DNA of 64,000 nucleotides from RYN-230 sp963834705 (GCA_963834705.1 CAWICV010000015.1:124001-188000); one strand, 5' to 3'; shown: positions 36,591-45,667, counted from the first letter of the stretch. Made by a program: numbers and translations. The notes: generated by a model not told the origin, from the sequence alone.

Positions 36591-36668
36591 TCCAGGCCCC
36601 CCGGCAACCAGGCACGCCAGCTGGGCACCCGCAACGAGCCAGCGCCACCACGCGCCGTGCAAAAGCTG
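36591..36668. other. Short gap after the integrase fragment
   Basis: No coding signal. The break of the integrase lies here. Confidence 0.4.
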
Positions 36669-36808
36669 CCATCCTCCCGGCGATCCATCGTTGAACCGCG
36701 CAAGATCACCGTCAAGGGCGCGCCCAAGGGCGCGTCACATGTGATGCCCTACGGGCACCCTTGACGGTGATCTTCCAGCGGCTCGTTCGGCGCCTGTCGG
36801 GAGGATGG
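36669..36808. repeat. Long palindromic repeat, copy 2
   Basis: Arms of about 65 bases: outer CCATCCTCCCG / CGGGAGGATGG, inner AAGATCACCGTCAAGGG / CCCTTGACGGTGATCTT (17 bp perfect), centre CACATGTGATG. Same architecture as 23106-23237, with clear divergence. Confidence 0.75.
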
Positions 36809-37095
36809 CTAGGCCCGGTTGATGGCTTGACGGAAACTCATGCAGTCCTGACATGTGCTCACTCAGGACTTCGAGCGACACTGGTGGCGTGCCCGGCCTG
36901 GTTGGCGGACGGAATGACCTGGGCAGCCTTCACCGAATATACGCTGCGATCCTGGGGCCAGCAATATCCAGGATCCCGTGCGGGGCGGTGTGAACTTTAC
37001 CAACTAGCACAAGGCGCAGGCGACGGTCAGCCCAGGAGACCCGACTGGCAGTGTCTTGTTCCTCGGGCTACTGCGCGGTGACGCCCTCAGGTCCA
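36809..37095. other. Gap without a supported gene
   Basis: A plus-strand frame of about 100 codons overlaps the palindrome and has no domain or ribosome site. I do not call it. Confidence 0.45.
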
Positions 37096-37825
37096 TTACG
37101 GTAGTGGCGGCGGGGGACCCCCGAGGCCGAACAGATGGCCCAGGCCGTGAAGAGCCAGCGTGAGAATGTGCTGAGCCGCCTGCTGTGGGATGAGATCGGA
37201 TAGGACCAGGCTGAAAACGGCGCCGCTGAAGGCCATCAACCAGTCTTTCCGGCCTAGGCGGCGGCTGGCCTCCCCTATTTGGTCAAGCCTCTCATTGACT
37301 ACCGATAGCTGGTCAGTGCTCAACTCATAGGTGGTCGTAATGTAAACCTTGATCTGCTCTATCTGTACGGAAACCAGTTCGCGCTCGGCCTCGGTGAAGA
37401 GCGAATTATCGGAGGGCGCAGAGAAAAGCTGTCGGTTACGCTCAAATTCCGCCCAGAGATCTGGCGTTTCCTCATATTCCCGGAACCCCTCGACTGCTGC
37501 TAGAGCCCATTTCTCGACAAGAGTCACTGCTTGACCCCCAGGGAAGGGTAACCTTTGCCGGGTCCTTAGGAAGGCCTAGAGTTTTCAAAAACCAACCACG
37601 AATCTCAAATATATCATCCATAGACGGATCGCCATTTCGGAGCCAACCAGTAATGACGAATCCGTCACGGGTTCTTTCAAGGCCAAACAACGATTGCGAA
37701 GCCTCATGTTCAATACGTACCGTTCTTGGAGCCTTAGAACTAACCTCCAGCCGAAATTCACTGACTAGAGCACCGCTCTTCTCCAAGGCACGAAAAAGAT
37801 CGTTCCTCTGAGGCCTCGACAACAC
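37096..37825 (-). pseudogene. Unknown protein, frameshifted, 5' end next to IS4
   Basis: Two overlapping frames appear to be one protein of about 243 codons. First: LSRPQRNDLFRALEKSGALV, RTVRIEHEASQSLFGLERTR and EIRGWFLKTLGLPKDPAKV. Second, after one indel near 37540: TLVEKWALAAVEGFREYEE, EAERELVSVQIEQIKVYITT and a hydrophobic C-terminal stretch (WLMAFSGAVFSLVLSDLIP). The frame is open upstream to the inverted repeat of the IS4 element (GIALEQV), so the N-terminus was probably cut by that insertion. No family recognised. Confidence 0.55.
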
Positions 37826-37837
37826 CTGCTCTAGAGC

Positions 37838-39403
37838 AATGCCACTTAGCTTAAGTTGATCATGCTGCGAACTGTCGTCACGGGATTCGCGAGGAGGACG
37901 GCGGCAGGGCCGGGGTGGCGGGTGCCGGTGTCGCCTGGTCGCTTGACCCGGTAGGAGTTATGGCGGGCTCGCTTGATCATGCGGGGGTAGGAGCGGTTGC
38001 GCCGGGCGGGGCTGAGGTGACGCGGGCTGGTGATGTCGGCCATGACCGCGGCCAGGATGCGGTCCCGCTGGTCAGGGGGGAAAGGCCGCCGGGCTGGGCC
38101 CTGGCGGCGGATGATCCGGACGGTGCGCAAGAATTTCACCCGGTAGGATCGATGTCGGCCTCGGTGGCGGCCCGGCAGATCAGGGCGCTGACGCATGGTG
38201 GGCGAGCAGGTAGCCGTAGATTTCCTGGCGGACCATGTCCGGGCTCCTGGACCGCAGGATCCGGCCCGGGCCGCGCAGGTGCGTCTTGATCTGGTCGTTC
38301 CCGGTCTCGTGCTCCCACCGCTGGTGATAAGCCTCGGCCAGCGCCTGCGCTGGTGCTTGCTCCGGGTCGGTGATCGTGGTGACCAGGGCGATCAGCTCGT
38401 CCTTGCCGTCACCGTCCCGGCCGGGCACGGAGTATTCCACGACCCGCACGGCCACGGCCTCGCCGCCGTCCAGGTCCTCTCCGGCACGGGCGGCCGCAGT
38501 CAGGATCGCCCGGGCCTTGTCATGCAGGCCGGGCCGGAACAGCACCGAGGAGTACGACCCGTCGGGCAGCAGCTCCAGGACCGGCAGCAGCAGGTCGGCC
38601 TTCACCCGCCACAGCAGCGCGCCGCCGGCCGCGGCGGCGGTGTTCCAGCCATCGAAGGAGCAGAAGCCGCGGTCGGCGATCAGCAGCCAGTCCTCCTCCA
38701 GGCGGGCATACAGCCGCCGGGCCAGGGCCTGCTCGCCGCTGCCCTTGCCGCCGATCGCACCGATCTCCGCGTCCACCACGGCGCGGGAGGCGCACTCGCT
38801 GACGGTGACCACCCGGACTTTCGGGAATGCGGCCCGGTCCTGCCGCCGCCCGCATACCCGAATGCCGCCGCGTTCTGAGGGCTGTCCGGGGCATCCCACT
38901 CAAACCCGTCGACAGCCATCAGCCGCCAGCCGCCGAGGAACGCCCCGCGCGTCAGCTGGTCCGCCACCGGGACCGCGACCTGCGAGAACAGCTCCCGCAG
39001 CGGCTCAGCCCCGAGCCGCTGGCGAGCCTGGGTAATCCCGCCCGACGTCGGCACGCTCCACAAATCACCCCAGCATCCCCACGCACTGAGAGTCCCGGCC
39101 AGCCGGGCCGCGACCTCCTCATAGTCATCGTCGGCAAACAGCGCCATCGCCATCGCGAAACAGACCATCACGTGCGGCGGCAGCTTCCCGTCCGACCGCC
39201 GGCCTCCCGGCCCGCACCGCCACCGCGTCATCGACCGCATCCCGCGGCACCGATGCAGCCAGCACCCCGATCGAGATCTGGTCCGTCAGACGACCACCAC
39301 CAGCCACCACGCCATTGTGCGCCCTGAGACGCGATCATGACGGCCACCAGGCTCACCACCGGCCCCGACACGCCCCAAGATCAACTTAAGCTAAGTGGCA
39401 TTG
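37838..39403 (-). mobile_element. IS4-family insertion sequence remnant (1566 bp)
   Basis: Perfect 25-bp terminal inverted repeats (37838-37862 and 39379-39403, CAATGCCACTTAGC...). Flanks TGCTCTAGAG and GGCCTTGGGG show no target duplication. The transposase inside is frameshifted, so it cannot move by itself. Confidence 0.85.
37846..39310 (-). pseudogene. IS4-family transposase, frameshifted
   Basis: Four frames joined: MVAGGGRLTDQISIGVLAAS and VPRDAVDDAV (IS4 N-terminal domain); KLPPHVMVCFAMAMALFADD, YEEVAARLAGTL and MAVDGFEWDAPDS (first Asp); then VRVVTVSECASRAVVDAEIG, WLLIADRGFCSFDGW (second Asp) and YHQRWEHETGNDQIKTHLRG (Glu in the Y-x2-R-W-x2-E motif); then RHNSYRVKRPGDTGTRHPGP. Breaks near 39215, 38870 and 38185. 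The DDE triad is visible across frames. Confidence 0.8.
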
Positions 39404-39845
39404 GGCCTTGGGGAGGCCCCGACCGGCGCGCATGCGCCCGTCCCAACTCTGCGACTCCATCACTCTGACTGGCCTTAGTCGTCGCGCCAACCAGTGCAGC
39501 ACGCAGCCGCCTTCCTCACGCCTGGTTCTGCCAGTCGCGGCCACCAGCTCAAGGGCCGCGCTTCGCGCGTCGTTGCACGATCGGCATTCGCCGGACCCTG
39601 GACCTGGCACCCGCTCACAAGGGCCTCGGCAGCTATGAAGAAGATGGCGCCGGGAGGGACTCGCGCCCTGGCCTGAAATCCCAGATGCACTCGGCGCGAC
39701 CGACATGGTAGAGCTGTCCCGTGACTTGAACAGGAGCACCGGCCAGGCGCACCATGTCTGCTTCAGCATGCACACCGTCGCCTTATGGATTGTCACGAGC
39801 GATGGCATGCCGCAAAGCAGAACTACATGGAACCAGAGAGGGGTT
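39404..39845. other. Intergenic region, no gene supported
   Basis: About 440 bases with overlapping frames on both strands, none with a domain or ribosome site. Less GC-rich towards its right end. Confidence 0.45.
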
Positions 39846-40983
39846 AAGAGCTTAATCTCAACAACCTAATCCAGAATTTGCGTAATGTCACGTGGCTCTT
39901 GCAGAAACAGAAGGCGCAGCTTCCAGATTTCAACACTTGGTACCAGCAATGGCGAGAATCCACTGCTAATGATCCCGTTATGGTCTGGCTAGTTCGCGCT
40001 CGAAACGGAATACATGCAGGAACTAACCTGAGCTGAACCAGGCAGACGTACGTTGCTCAATCAATTGGCTTAATAAGTACAAGGTAGCTGGGTCATGCCG
40101 CCACGTTATACAACCAGGGAGAAATTGTTCAATAAGATTGTTATCCACCCAACAAATACCGCCGGCTTGGCCTAATGACAATTGAACATCACTCGATCGA
40201 TAAACGCTTGGCAGATCGCGGACTGCTTACGACGCACTCGCCCACGCTTATTCAGCAGATCGCATCGGTCGTAGCAATTGCTCATGATAAAGCCGGTGTG
40301 GGAGAATGCGACCTCCCGCCGCGAGCATCGTGCATACCGCGTCACTTCAGAGTATCCATTGGGCTGCATCCAACGGTGGGATGCCAGACGTCGCCTAAAC
40401 ATAAACTTGGCAAATCGGCAGGAATCGCTGAGCTGACAGAAATAGTCCCTATGACTCTGACTTTGGCGCATTGGCACGCGAACGCTACGGGCCAATAAGT
40501 ATTACTGGCGATCCCATCAAGCAAGTATCATCAATGCTAGAAATCAACAAGCGAATGCTGATCGCCGATAAGTCTCTGGTCACGATGGCACTCCTCTTCA
40601 AAGATGAGCACGTGGTAGACATCTACAGCCTGGACTTGTACGATGAGACGTCTAAGCGCATTGCTATGAACCGGGTAGCTGAACGAGTTGAACATTTCGG
40701 AGCTGATGGTGTGATGTTCGTATCTGAAATATGGTTCGCGGAGCTCGACCCAGGCGAGAAATTTATCTCTACCACTCCACCTGCGAGAGCACGCGCAAAC
40801 CGCGCGGAGGGTATCCAAGTTCTTGCGATTACTCGTGACGGTAGGCAAGCGGACGCAACATGTATATTCACTCGCGAACCGAACGGTGACATAGTTTTTG
40901 GAGAAACTTTCACTAACGTGTCAGGTCAAGCGAACTTGCTAGAGCCGATCCGTAGGAAGTGGCCAAAAGAAGCGTCTGGGTAA
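39846..40983 (+). pseudogene. Broken HEPN-like protein gene
   Basis: Left fragment (to the stop near 40036): NLIQNLRNVTWLLQKQKAQL, FNTWYQQWRESTANDPVMVW, LVRARNGIHAG, where R-x4-H style RNGIH is HEPN-like. Right fragment (40471-40983, 170 codons): MARERYGPISITGDPIKQVS, MLIADKSLVTMALLFKDEHV, GADGVMFVSEIWFAELDPGE and LEPIRRKWPKEASG. The two fit the ends of one larger protein seen in actinomycetes, with a degraded middle (40040-40470). The right fragment alone could be expressed. AT-richer than the chromosome. Function unknown. Confidence 0.45.
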
Positions 40984-41331
40984 CCGCAAGTTTGAAGTAA
41001 CACCAGCGCCAGTGAGCAATCACTCAAATTTACTCACTGCTAAACGCCAAACAATCGCGAGGCCTAGCCCTCACCACGCAGGCTGGGCCAGGGCTGATAA
41101 GGAAGTGGAGCTCGCCACAGGAGCCTTGCGGTCTCACTCGCGGGATATGGGCGGGAGAGATCATCAATCCCAAGGTTGCAATTCGGGTTGCAGTTCACTG
41201 AGCCTTTTTCATCCTGATCTTGGGGTGGCGGCAAGTCCGGGCTGATCATGGCGGGCGTGTCGGCTTGGGGTGCAGTGAAGCCCCTGGTAGATGAAGCGAT
41301 CACCACAATTCCCCATCCGCCCAGGGGCTTC
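40984..41331. other. Gap upstream of the IS5 remnant
   Basis: Contains the doubled TTGCA motif at 41174-41198 and, from about 41240, probably the left end of the IS5-type element. No gene. Confidence 0.45.
41174..41198 (+). repeat. Doubled TTGCA motif, copy 1
   Basis: GGTTGCAATTCGGGTTGCAG then TTCAC: two TTGCA units 11 bases apart. Copy 2 with one mismatch lies at 43504-43528 in the same orientation. Confidence 0.6.
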
Positions 41332-41655
41332 GATGCTGTTCTACCGTGCTGCGCTGCCGTTGTCGCGTGCGACCCTCACCTACGTCGCTGGCGTGATCCG
41401 CCGTCACCGCAGGCAGATCGGCTCATGCTGGCGCAAGTGCAACCCTGGCCAGCAGGCCCTGCTGGTCCTGGCTCACCTGCGCAGGGCGAGACGTTCGCCG
41501 AGCTGGCGGCCGGGTTCGGGATCAGCACCGCGACCGCCTGGCGATACGCGAGCGAGGCGGTCCGGCTGCTGGCCGCCCGGGTTCGGGATCAGTACCGCGA
41601 CCACCTGGCGATACGCGAGCGAAACAGTCCGGCTGCTGGCCGCCCGGGCCCCGAA
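41332..41655 (+). pseudogene. IS5-type transposase N-terminal remnant with internal duplication
   Basis: MLFYRAALPLSRATLTYVAG, VIRRHRRQIGSCWRKCNPGQ and QALLVLAHLR, then in another frame GETFAELAAGFGIS and TATAWRYASEAVRLLAAR, the helix-turn-helix of IS5/IS1182-like transposases. A 67-base tandem duplication (41512-41578, 41579-41645) repeats the HTH code and shifts frame. The catalytic domain is absent. Confidence 0.75.
41512..41645 (+). repeat. 67-bp tandem duplication
   Basis: Two adjacent 67-base units, each starting GGGTTCGGGATCAG and ending GCTGGCCGCCC, differing at about five bases. Because 67 is not a multiple of three, it breaks the transposase frame. Confidence 0.85.
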
Positions 41656-41759
41656 ACTGCGCGGTGCGCTGCGGGCAGCGAAGAACCGTCATAGGTGGTA
41701 CGTTCCATCCCTCAGCCGTAGCGGGCTGTGATAAACCTTCGCATGTGCTGTCGCAGCCG

Positions 41760-42365
41760 ATGTTCGATCGGGCACGCATCCTGATTGATCGATGGCTGCC
41801 TTGTTACCCATCCGTCCGCCCATGGATCGACGACAAGGCCCGCAAGGCGCTGCGGCGCAGCGAGGATGACTGGATCCAGAAGTTTGAGGATGCGAATGTC
41901 CTCTCTCAGGAGCAGGTCAGCGAGCTGATCGAGTGGAAGTGGACGGCCAACGCGGCTAGAAGGAGCAAGTCTCACCGCGCGGTGGACAACGACTGGGACC
42001 ATGCGAGCGGCTGCATCAGGCGGGCGCTCGCAGAGGCCGGGAGCGATGACATCGCAGCTGTGAACGCTCTTAGGGGGAAAACCGGAGGCATTCCGGGATG
42101 GGAGACCGCGATGGCAAGCGTTGTGCTGGCGGCATGCCGACCAGCCCTCTACACAGTCGTAGACAGCCGCGCACTTCGAACGATGATGGCCCTTGAAGGC
42201 CGACCACCGACCGAGAGCCGCAAAGTCGGCTGGTTCCCTCCCGACCGATGGCCTAGCTACCTCGGCACCTGCCGCGAGATCCGAGAGGAGCTTGGCGTGC
42301 GGTTGCGAGATCTTGACCGGGCATTCTGGATGGCTGCCGGAGGTGAAGAGCCTCCCGCTGGATGA
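41760..42365 (+). CDS. Unknown conserved-looking protein
   Basis: 201 residues from ATG 41760 (MFDRARILIDRWLPCYPSVR). The frame is open upstream to 41664 but that part overlaps the IS5 remnant. Features: WIDDKARKALRRSEDDWIQK, VNALRGKTGGIPGWETAMAS, LYTVVDSRALRTMMAL and LGTCREIREELGVRLRDLDR, ending AFWMAAG. The internal GKTGGIPGW helix-turn pattern resembles helix-hairpin-helix proteins, weakly. Intact. Function unknown. Confidence 0.65.
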   Translation: MFDRARILIDRWLPCYPSVRPWIDDKARKALRRSEDDWIQKFEDANVLSQEQVSELIEWKWTANAARRSKSHRAVDNDWDHASGCIRRALAEAGSDDIAAVNALRGKTGGIPGWETAMASVVLAACRPALYTVVDSRALRTMMALEGRPPTESRKVGWFPPDRWPSYLGTCREIREELGVRLRDLDRAFWMAAGGEEPPAG

Positions 42366-42469
42366 GCAGAAATGCGAGCAGCAGCGCCATCGCGATGCGT
42401 TAAGGTCGTCGCGTGATCACGCTTAATACTGCAACGGCGCGTACATGATCTTTGGGGGATCATGGGTGC

Positions 42470-42844
42470 ATGGTGGTCGATGTCGCTGCGGCGGAGCTGG
42501 ACCGGTTGCATGAGCGGATCGCGGGGCGGTTCTGGCGTGCCGAGCCGCGGGCGAGGGTGCGGGAGTATGTGTCTGGGCTGGTGGCGGGCCTGGAGCGGAA
42601 GAACGGGTGGACGCTGGCGGAGCGGGCGGGTGAGGTCAGCCCGGATGGGATGCAGCGGCTGCTGCGCAGTGCGGACTGGGACACCCGCGAGGTCCGCGAC
42701 GACGTGCGGGACTACGTCATCGAGACCCTCGGCGACCCGCAGGGCGTGCTGATCGCTGATGAGACCGGGTTCATCAAGAAGGGCACCCGCTCGGCCGGGG
42801 TGCAGCGGCAGTACTCCGGCACCGCCGGGCGGACGGAGAACTGC
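42470..42844 (+). pseudogene. IS701-type transposase N-terminal remnant
   Basis: MVVDVAAAELDRLHERIAGR, FWRAEPRARVREYVSGLVAG, RLLRSADWDTREVRDDVRDY and LIADETGFIKKGTRSAGVQR, with the first catalytic Asp in ADETGF. Homology ends at about 42844 after YSGTAGRTENC, where island repeat E begins ten bases later. The second Asp and Glu are missing. Confidence 0.8.
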
Positions 42845-42853
42845 CGCGAATGC

Positions 42854-42930
42854 CCTCGACAAGCTACCAGCAGACAGTGACCTGCCTCAACGACCCCGAG
42901 CGACCTCGCCGCCGGGAGTTCGAATCGAGA
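42854..42930 (+). repeat. Island repeat family, copy E (3' two-thirds)
   Basis: CTCGACAAGCT, TGACCTGCCTCAACGACC, CGACCTCGCCGCCGGGAG and TTCGAATCGAGA. Its left edge is the break of the IS701 remnant; its right edge is 20 bases from the stop of the lipoprotein gene. Confidence 0.75.
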
Positions 42931-42950
42931 GGCTGCCGTGCACCAGTGAG

Positions 42951-43388
42951 CTACCCGCAGCTCAGCTGCATATGGCTGAGTTGCTTGGCGGAGACGACCA
43001 GGTTGCTTACTCCCACGAGATCAATCGTGTACGGACCGTTCCCAGCCGGGATTGAGGTCGAGAACTCGTAGACGCCGACCTGGCCTTCCGCTCCTGTGAG
43101 CGAGGCCGGAAGTGTCAGCGCACTGGTCGCGCTGGCGTCCTTGCGCAATGTCGTTGTCGCGAGCAGCTTCCCCGACGGACCCTTGACAATCACTTGCGTC
43201 CCGGCGACCGCCCCGCCGCAGAGTCCAGTACCGCCACCCGTCGCGGAGACGACAGTCGCCGCAGCCTGAGTGCCACCGAGGACTTTCCCGTGCACCGGCT
43301 GGGTGCTGGAGCCGCCTCCACAGCCAACTACAGCGATCGCGGCTGCCGATAGCACCGCGATTGCCGCAAAGGGCACGAGGATCTTCAT
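42951..43388 (-). CDS. Predicted lipoprotein
   Basis: 145 residues from ATG 43388. Signal peptide MKILVPFAAIAVLSAAAIAV with lipobox VVGC, then a Gly/Ser-rich start and a small beta-rich domain (GLCGGAVAGTQVIVKGPSGK, GVYEFSTSIPAGNGPYTIDL). The lipidated Cys would anchor it outside the membrane. Intact. The frame is open upstream to 43778 through repeat B but has no signal there. Function unknown. Confidence 0.75.
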   Translation of the reverse strand: MKILVPFAAIAVLSAAAIAVVGCGGGSSTQPVHGKVLGGTQAAATVVSATGGGTGLCGGAVAGTQVIVKGPSGKLLATTTLRKDASATSALTLPASLTGAEGQVGVYEFSTSIPAGNGPYTIDLVGVSNLVVSAKQLSHMQLSCG

Positions 43389-43663
43389 AGGAACCCCCCC
43401 AAAGTGGCCAACCCTGCCCGGTATCCGGGCTATCACCCAGAGTGGCACTTGATCATGATCTTTGTCGATATCCAGGCCCCACCGTGTAGCTGTGATCGCC
43501 AGGGGGTTGCAATCTGGGTTGCAGTTCACCGCCGTCCGCCCCAGTTCACTCAGGTATGCGCGTGCGATCTGACCTGCGGCGCGAACACTCGTGAATCCCG
43601 GTGAACTCGCTCCGCTCAAGCTTTTAATCCGCGGCTTCCGGCCGTTGTTGCCGGTCCGGTCAG
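43389..43663. other. Gap upstream of the lipoprotein gene
   Basis: Probably holds its promoter. Contains the second TTGCA doublet (43504-43528). No gene. Confidence 0.45.
43504..43528 (+). repeat. Doubled TTGCA motif, copy 2
   Basis: GGTTGCAATCTGGGTTGCAG then TTCAC, near-identical to 41174-41198. Confidence 0.6.
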
Positions 43664-43783
43664 GCGTACAGCGCTCGAATACAGCAACGTCATAGGCCGT
43701 GAGCGGCTCCCTCGGACTGCCACTGATCCGCGACCTGCCCCAACGACCGCGAACGACCTCGTTGCCGAGAGTTCGCATCGAGG
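43664..43783 (+). repeat. Island repeat family, copy B
   Basis: Full-length: GCGTACAGC, AATACAGCAACG, GCGGCTCC, CAACGACCGCGAACGACC and GAGTTCGCATCGAGG. 77 bases beyond the stop of the next minus-strand gene. Confidence 0.8.
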
Positions 43784-43859
43784 AGCGCGAACTGTCCGTC
43801 CAGGTGGTCCGCTAACTAACTCACGGCACATCGCCGCTACCAGGGGCATGGCGGACCTG

Positions 43860-44444
43860 CTAAATGTCACTTCTATCGGTATCCATGATGGCCATAACCG
43901 TGGACTCACGAGTTGGCGTCTGCTTCTCGTGCCGATATCGGCGAAGGAGTCCCCCACGACGGGTCCACCGCCGATCGGCCGCATCCGTGAACTCTAGGCG
44001 CACCTGCGGCCACCCCCTGGCGCCCGTGTCCTCATAAAGGACCGTCCTCTGCATCTGCTGGCCGGGGCCAATCTCCAGCCAACGCTGTTCATCTACGCCC
44101 CAGTCCGATCCGTCGTCGGGATCTACTATCTTAGCTCTGACATCGCTGATGAGTTCATCGCCGCGATTGCGGATAACGATCATCACAGTGCATCTGTCAA
44201 CCGAATTCGTCAAGGGAGCTATGCCCATCCGCGTAAAGAATTCCTCATTTGGTAGATCCTCGCCAGCCGGGGTTAGCTGCATACCGTTAGGAGCCCATCC
44301 TGACACGCGCCGCGCTTCGTCGCGTCAACGGTCGCGTTGAGACTGGGCGTAGATCACTAGGGCGATAGCGAACGCGAGCAGCGTTCCCACCGATCCGATC
44401 CATGTCGGCACATCTCCCCAGTTGGGGGAGCTCGCAACAGTCAT
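43860..44444 (-). pseudogene. Small membrane-anchored unknown protein with an in-frame TGA
   Basis: ATG 44444 begins MTVASSPNWGDVPTWIGSVG then a membrane helix (TLLAFAIALVIYAQSQRDR) and meets TGA at 44325-44327. The same frame continues RDEARRVSGWAPNGMQLTPA, CTVMIVIRNRGDELISDVRA and WPQVRLEFTDAADRRWTRRG to 43860. The TGA sits where an Arg is expected (CGA to TGA). The 148-codon downstream part has its own possible GTG/ATG start. Membrane anchor plus a beta-sandwich-like domain; function unknown. Confidence 0.65.
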
Positions 44445-44569
44445 GTGTGAATCATCACATAACCGTCATGGTGCCGACTATTGATCTCGCAATAGGCGCG
44501 CGTAGTACGTCCTCTTGCGCAGTGATTGCCCGTGTCGTGTAGCCCTCTATACCGCAGCTTTGCCCGCCT

Positions 44570-44836
44570 CTAGGGCCGCAGCCACAGTCGGTAGACGTTG
44601 GACATCGGTATGCCGGCGATGCCAGTGAGTTCGTCCGGGAAGAGCCGCAGCGCCTCATATGAGGGCTGGGGTTTCGGCAACCCGTTCATGGTGAAGCCAG
44701 GTTCGTCTCCTATCCACTTGGACGACACCGACCAGCGAGTCCGATCACCCTCTACCGCGGAGCCAGGCCGGATTGGAGGCTCCGGATGTCTTGGGCCGAA
44801 ACCCGTGAGCTGGCGTTTCTGCTCGGCCGACGTCAC
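44570..44836 (-). CDS. Possible unknown protein or fragment
   Basis: 88 codons from GTG 44836 (TSAEQKRQLTGFGPRHPEPP to PMSNVYRLWLRP). The same frame is open up to about 45010 with protein-like sequence (VRDLFDNPDSLDPCWIDYHS, PALAWAAEVRQHLRRLNGG) but without a good start, so this is probably the 3' part of a longer gene whose start is lost. No family recognised. Confidence 0.4.
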   Translation of the reverse strand: MTSAEQKRQLTGFGPRHPEPPIRPGSAVEGDRTRWSVSSKWIGDEPGFTMNGLPKPQPSYEALRLFPDELTGIAGIPMSNVYRLWLRP

Positions 44837-45010
44837 GCCTGGTTCGGTCCGGCAGCGATCTACGCAGCCACCGTTGAGCCGTCTTAAGTGCTGGCGTACC
44901 TCGGCCGCCCAGGCGAGGGCTGGACTGTGGTAATCGATCCAGCAGGGATCGAGAGAATCTGGGTTGTCGAACAGATCCCGGACCCCAGACCATGGTCGAT
45001 TACCTAGTTC

Positions 45011-45230
45011 AACCGCATGCCGTTGTCGGTCACCAGCATGGTCATCGTGATCTTGCTAACGCCATGCTAACGACGGCTGTGGAAACATGGGGTTGACCGT
45101 GGACCCCAGAGACGGGCCAGGACGTCATATGACCTGGTCGGATGGCCAGTGGTGGACTCGCCCGGACCAGCGAAGCCTCCTGAAAATCGGAAGCTCGGGC
45201 AATCCCCCGCTCCACCAAGCAGATCTGGAG
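45011..45230. other. Gap without a gene
   Basis: Nothing recognised. Copy C of the repeat follows. Confidence 0.4.
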
Positions 45231-45350
45231 CCGTACAGCAGCGGAGTACAGCAACGTTATGGACTGCGAGCGGCTCCGACAGACTTCTATCAGTCGCTGA
45301 CTTGCTCCAAGGACCGCGAAAGACCTCGCCGCCGAGAGTTCGCATCGAGA
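45231..45350 (+). repeat. Island repeat family, copy C
   Basis: Full-length: CCGTACAGC, GAGTACAGCAACG, AGCGGCTCCGACAGACTT, GACCGCGAAAGACC and GAGTTCGCATCGAGA. Lies 70 bases upstream of the small plus-strand gene. Confidence 0.8.
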
Positions 45351-45419
45351 GAATCGGGCACCCTCGTGGCCTGCACATGTTCTGGGCTAAATAAGGCAGC
45401 CCACCAGGAGGTGGTTCAC

Positions 45420-45667
45420 ATGCCGACCCTGATCAACGGCGGAAACCCCCCATGCAGGGCACCACAGCCGCCCGTCCACTCGGCAGGGGCGTCGAAGTCG
45501 AACTGATCCTGTGGGTTCGCGCCTTGCATGCCATGGGCGAGGACGGTCACCTGTCTGGCCATCCTCGCAACGCATCGGCCCAACGCCGCGTGGCGTGCCA
45601 CATAAGTGCCATACGGTCGCGGGGCATCCTCGTCGGACTGGCCGAGTTCGGCCTGCACGCGCGCTGA
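45420..45667 (+). pseudogene. Small conserved-looking protein, frameshifted at a C run
   Basis: ATG 45420 follows an excellent ribosome site (AGGAGGTGGTTCAC). It begins MPTLINGGNPP; one indel in the run of six C at about 45450 shifts to GRGVEVELILWVRALHAMGE, DGHLSGHPRNASAQRRVACH and ISAIRSRGILVGLAEFGLHA. About 82 codons, ending at 45667. No family recognised. Confidence 0.55.

Noticed and set aside
36761..37081. 106-codon plus-strand gene
   Set aside because: Overlaps the palindromic repeat, with no domain and no ribosome site.
39386..39808. 140-codon minus-strand gene after the IS4 element
   Set aside because: Starts inside the inverted repeat region and has no protein-like pattern.
44325..44327. 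Selenocysteine at the in-frame TGA
   Set aside because: The position is expected to be Arg in a non-redox protein, and no SECIS-like stem or selenoprotein machinery was seen.
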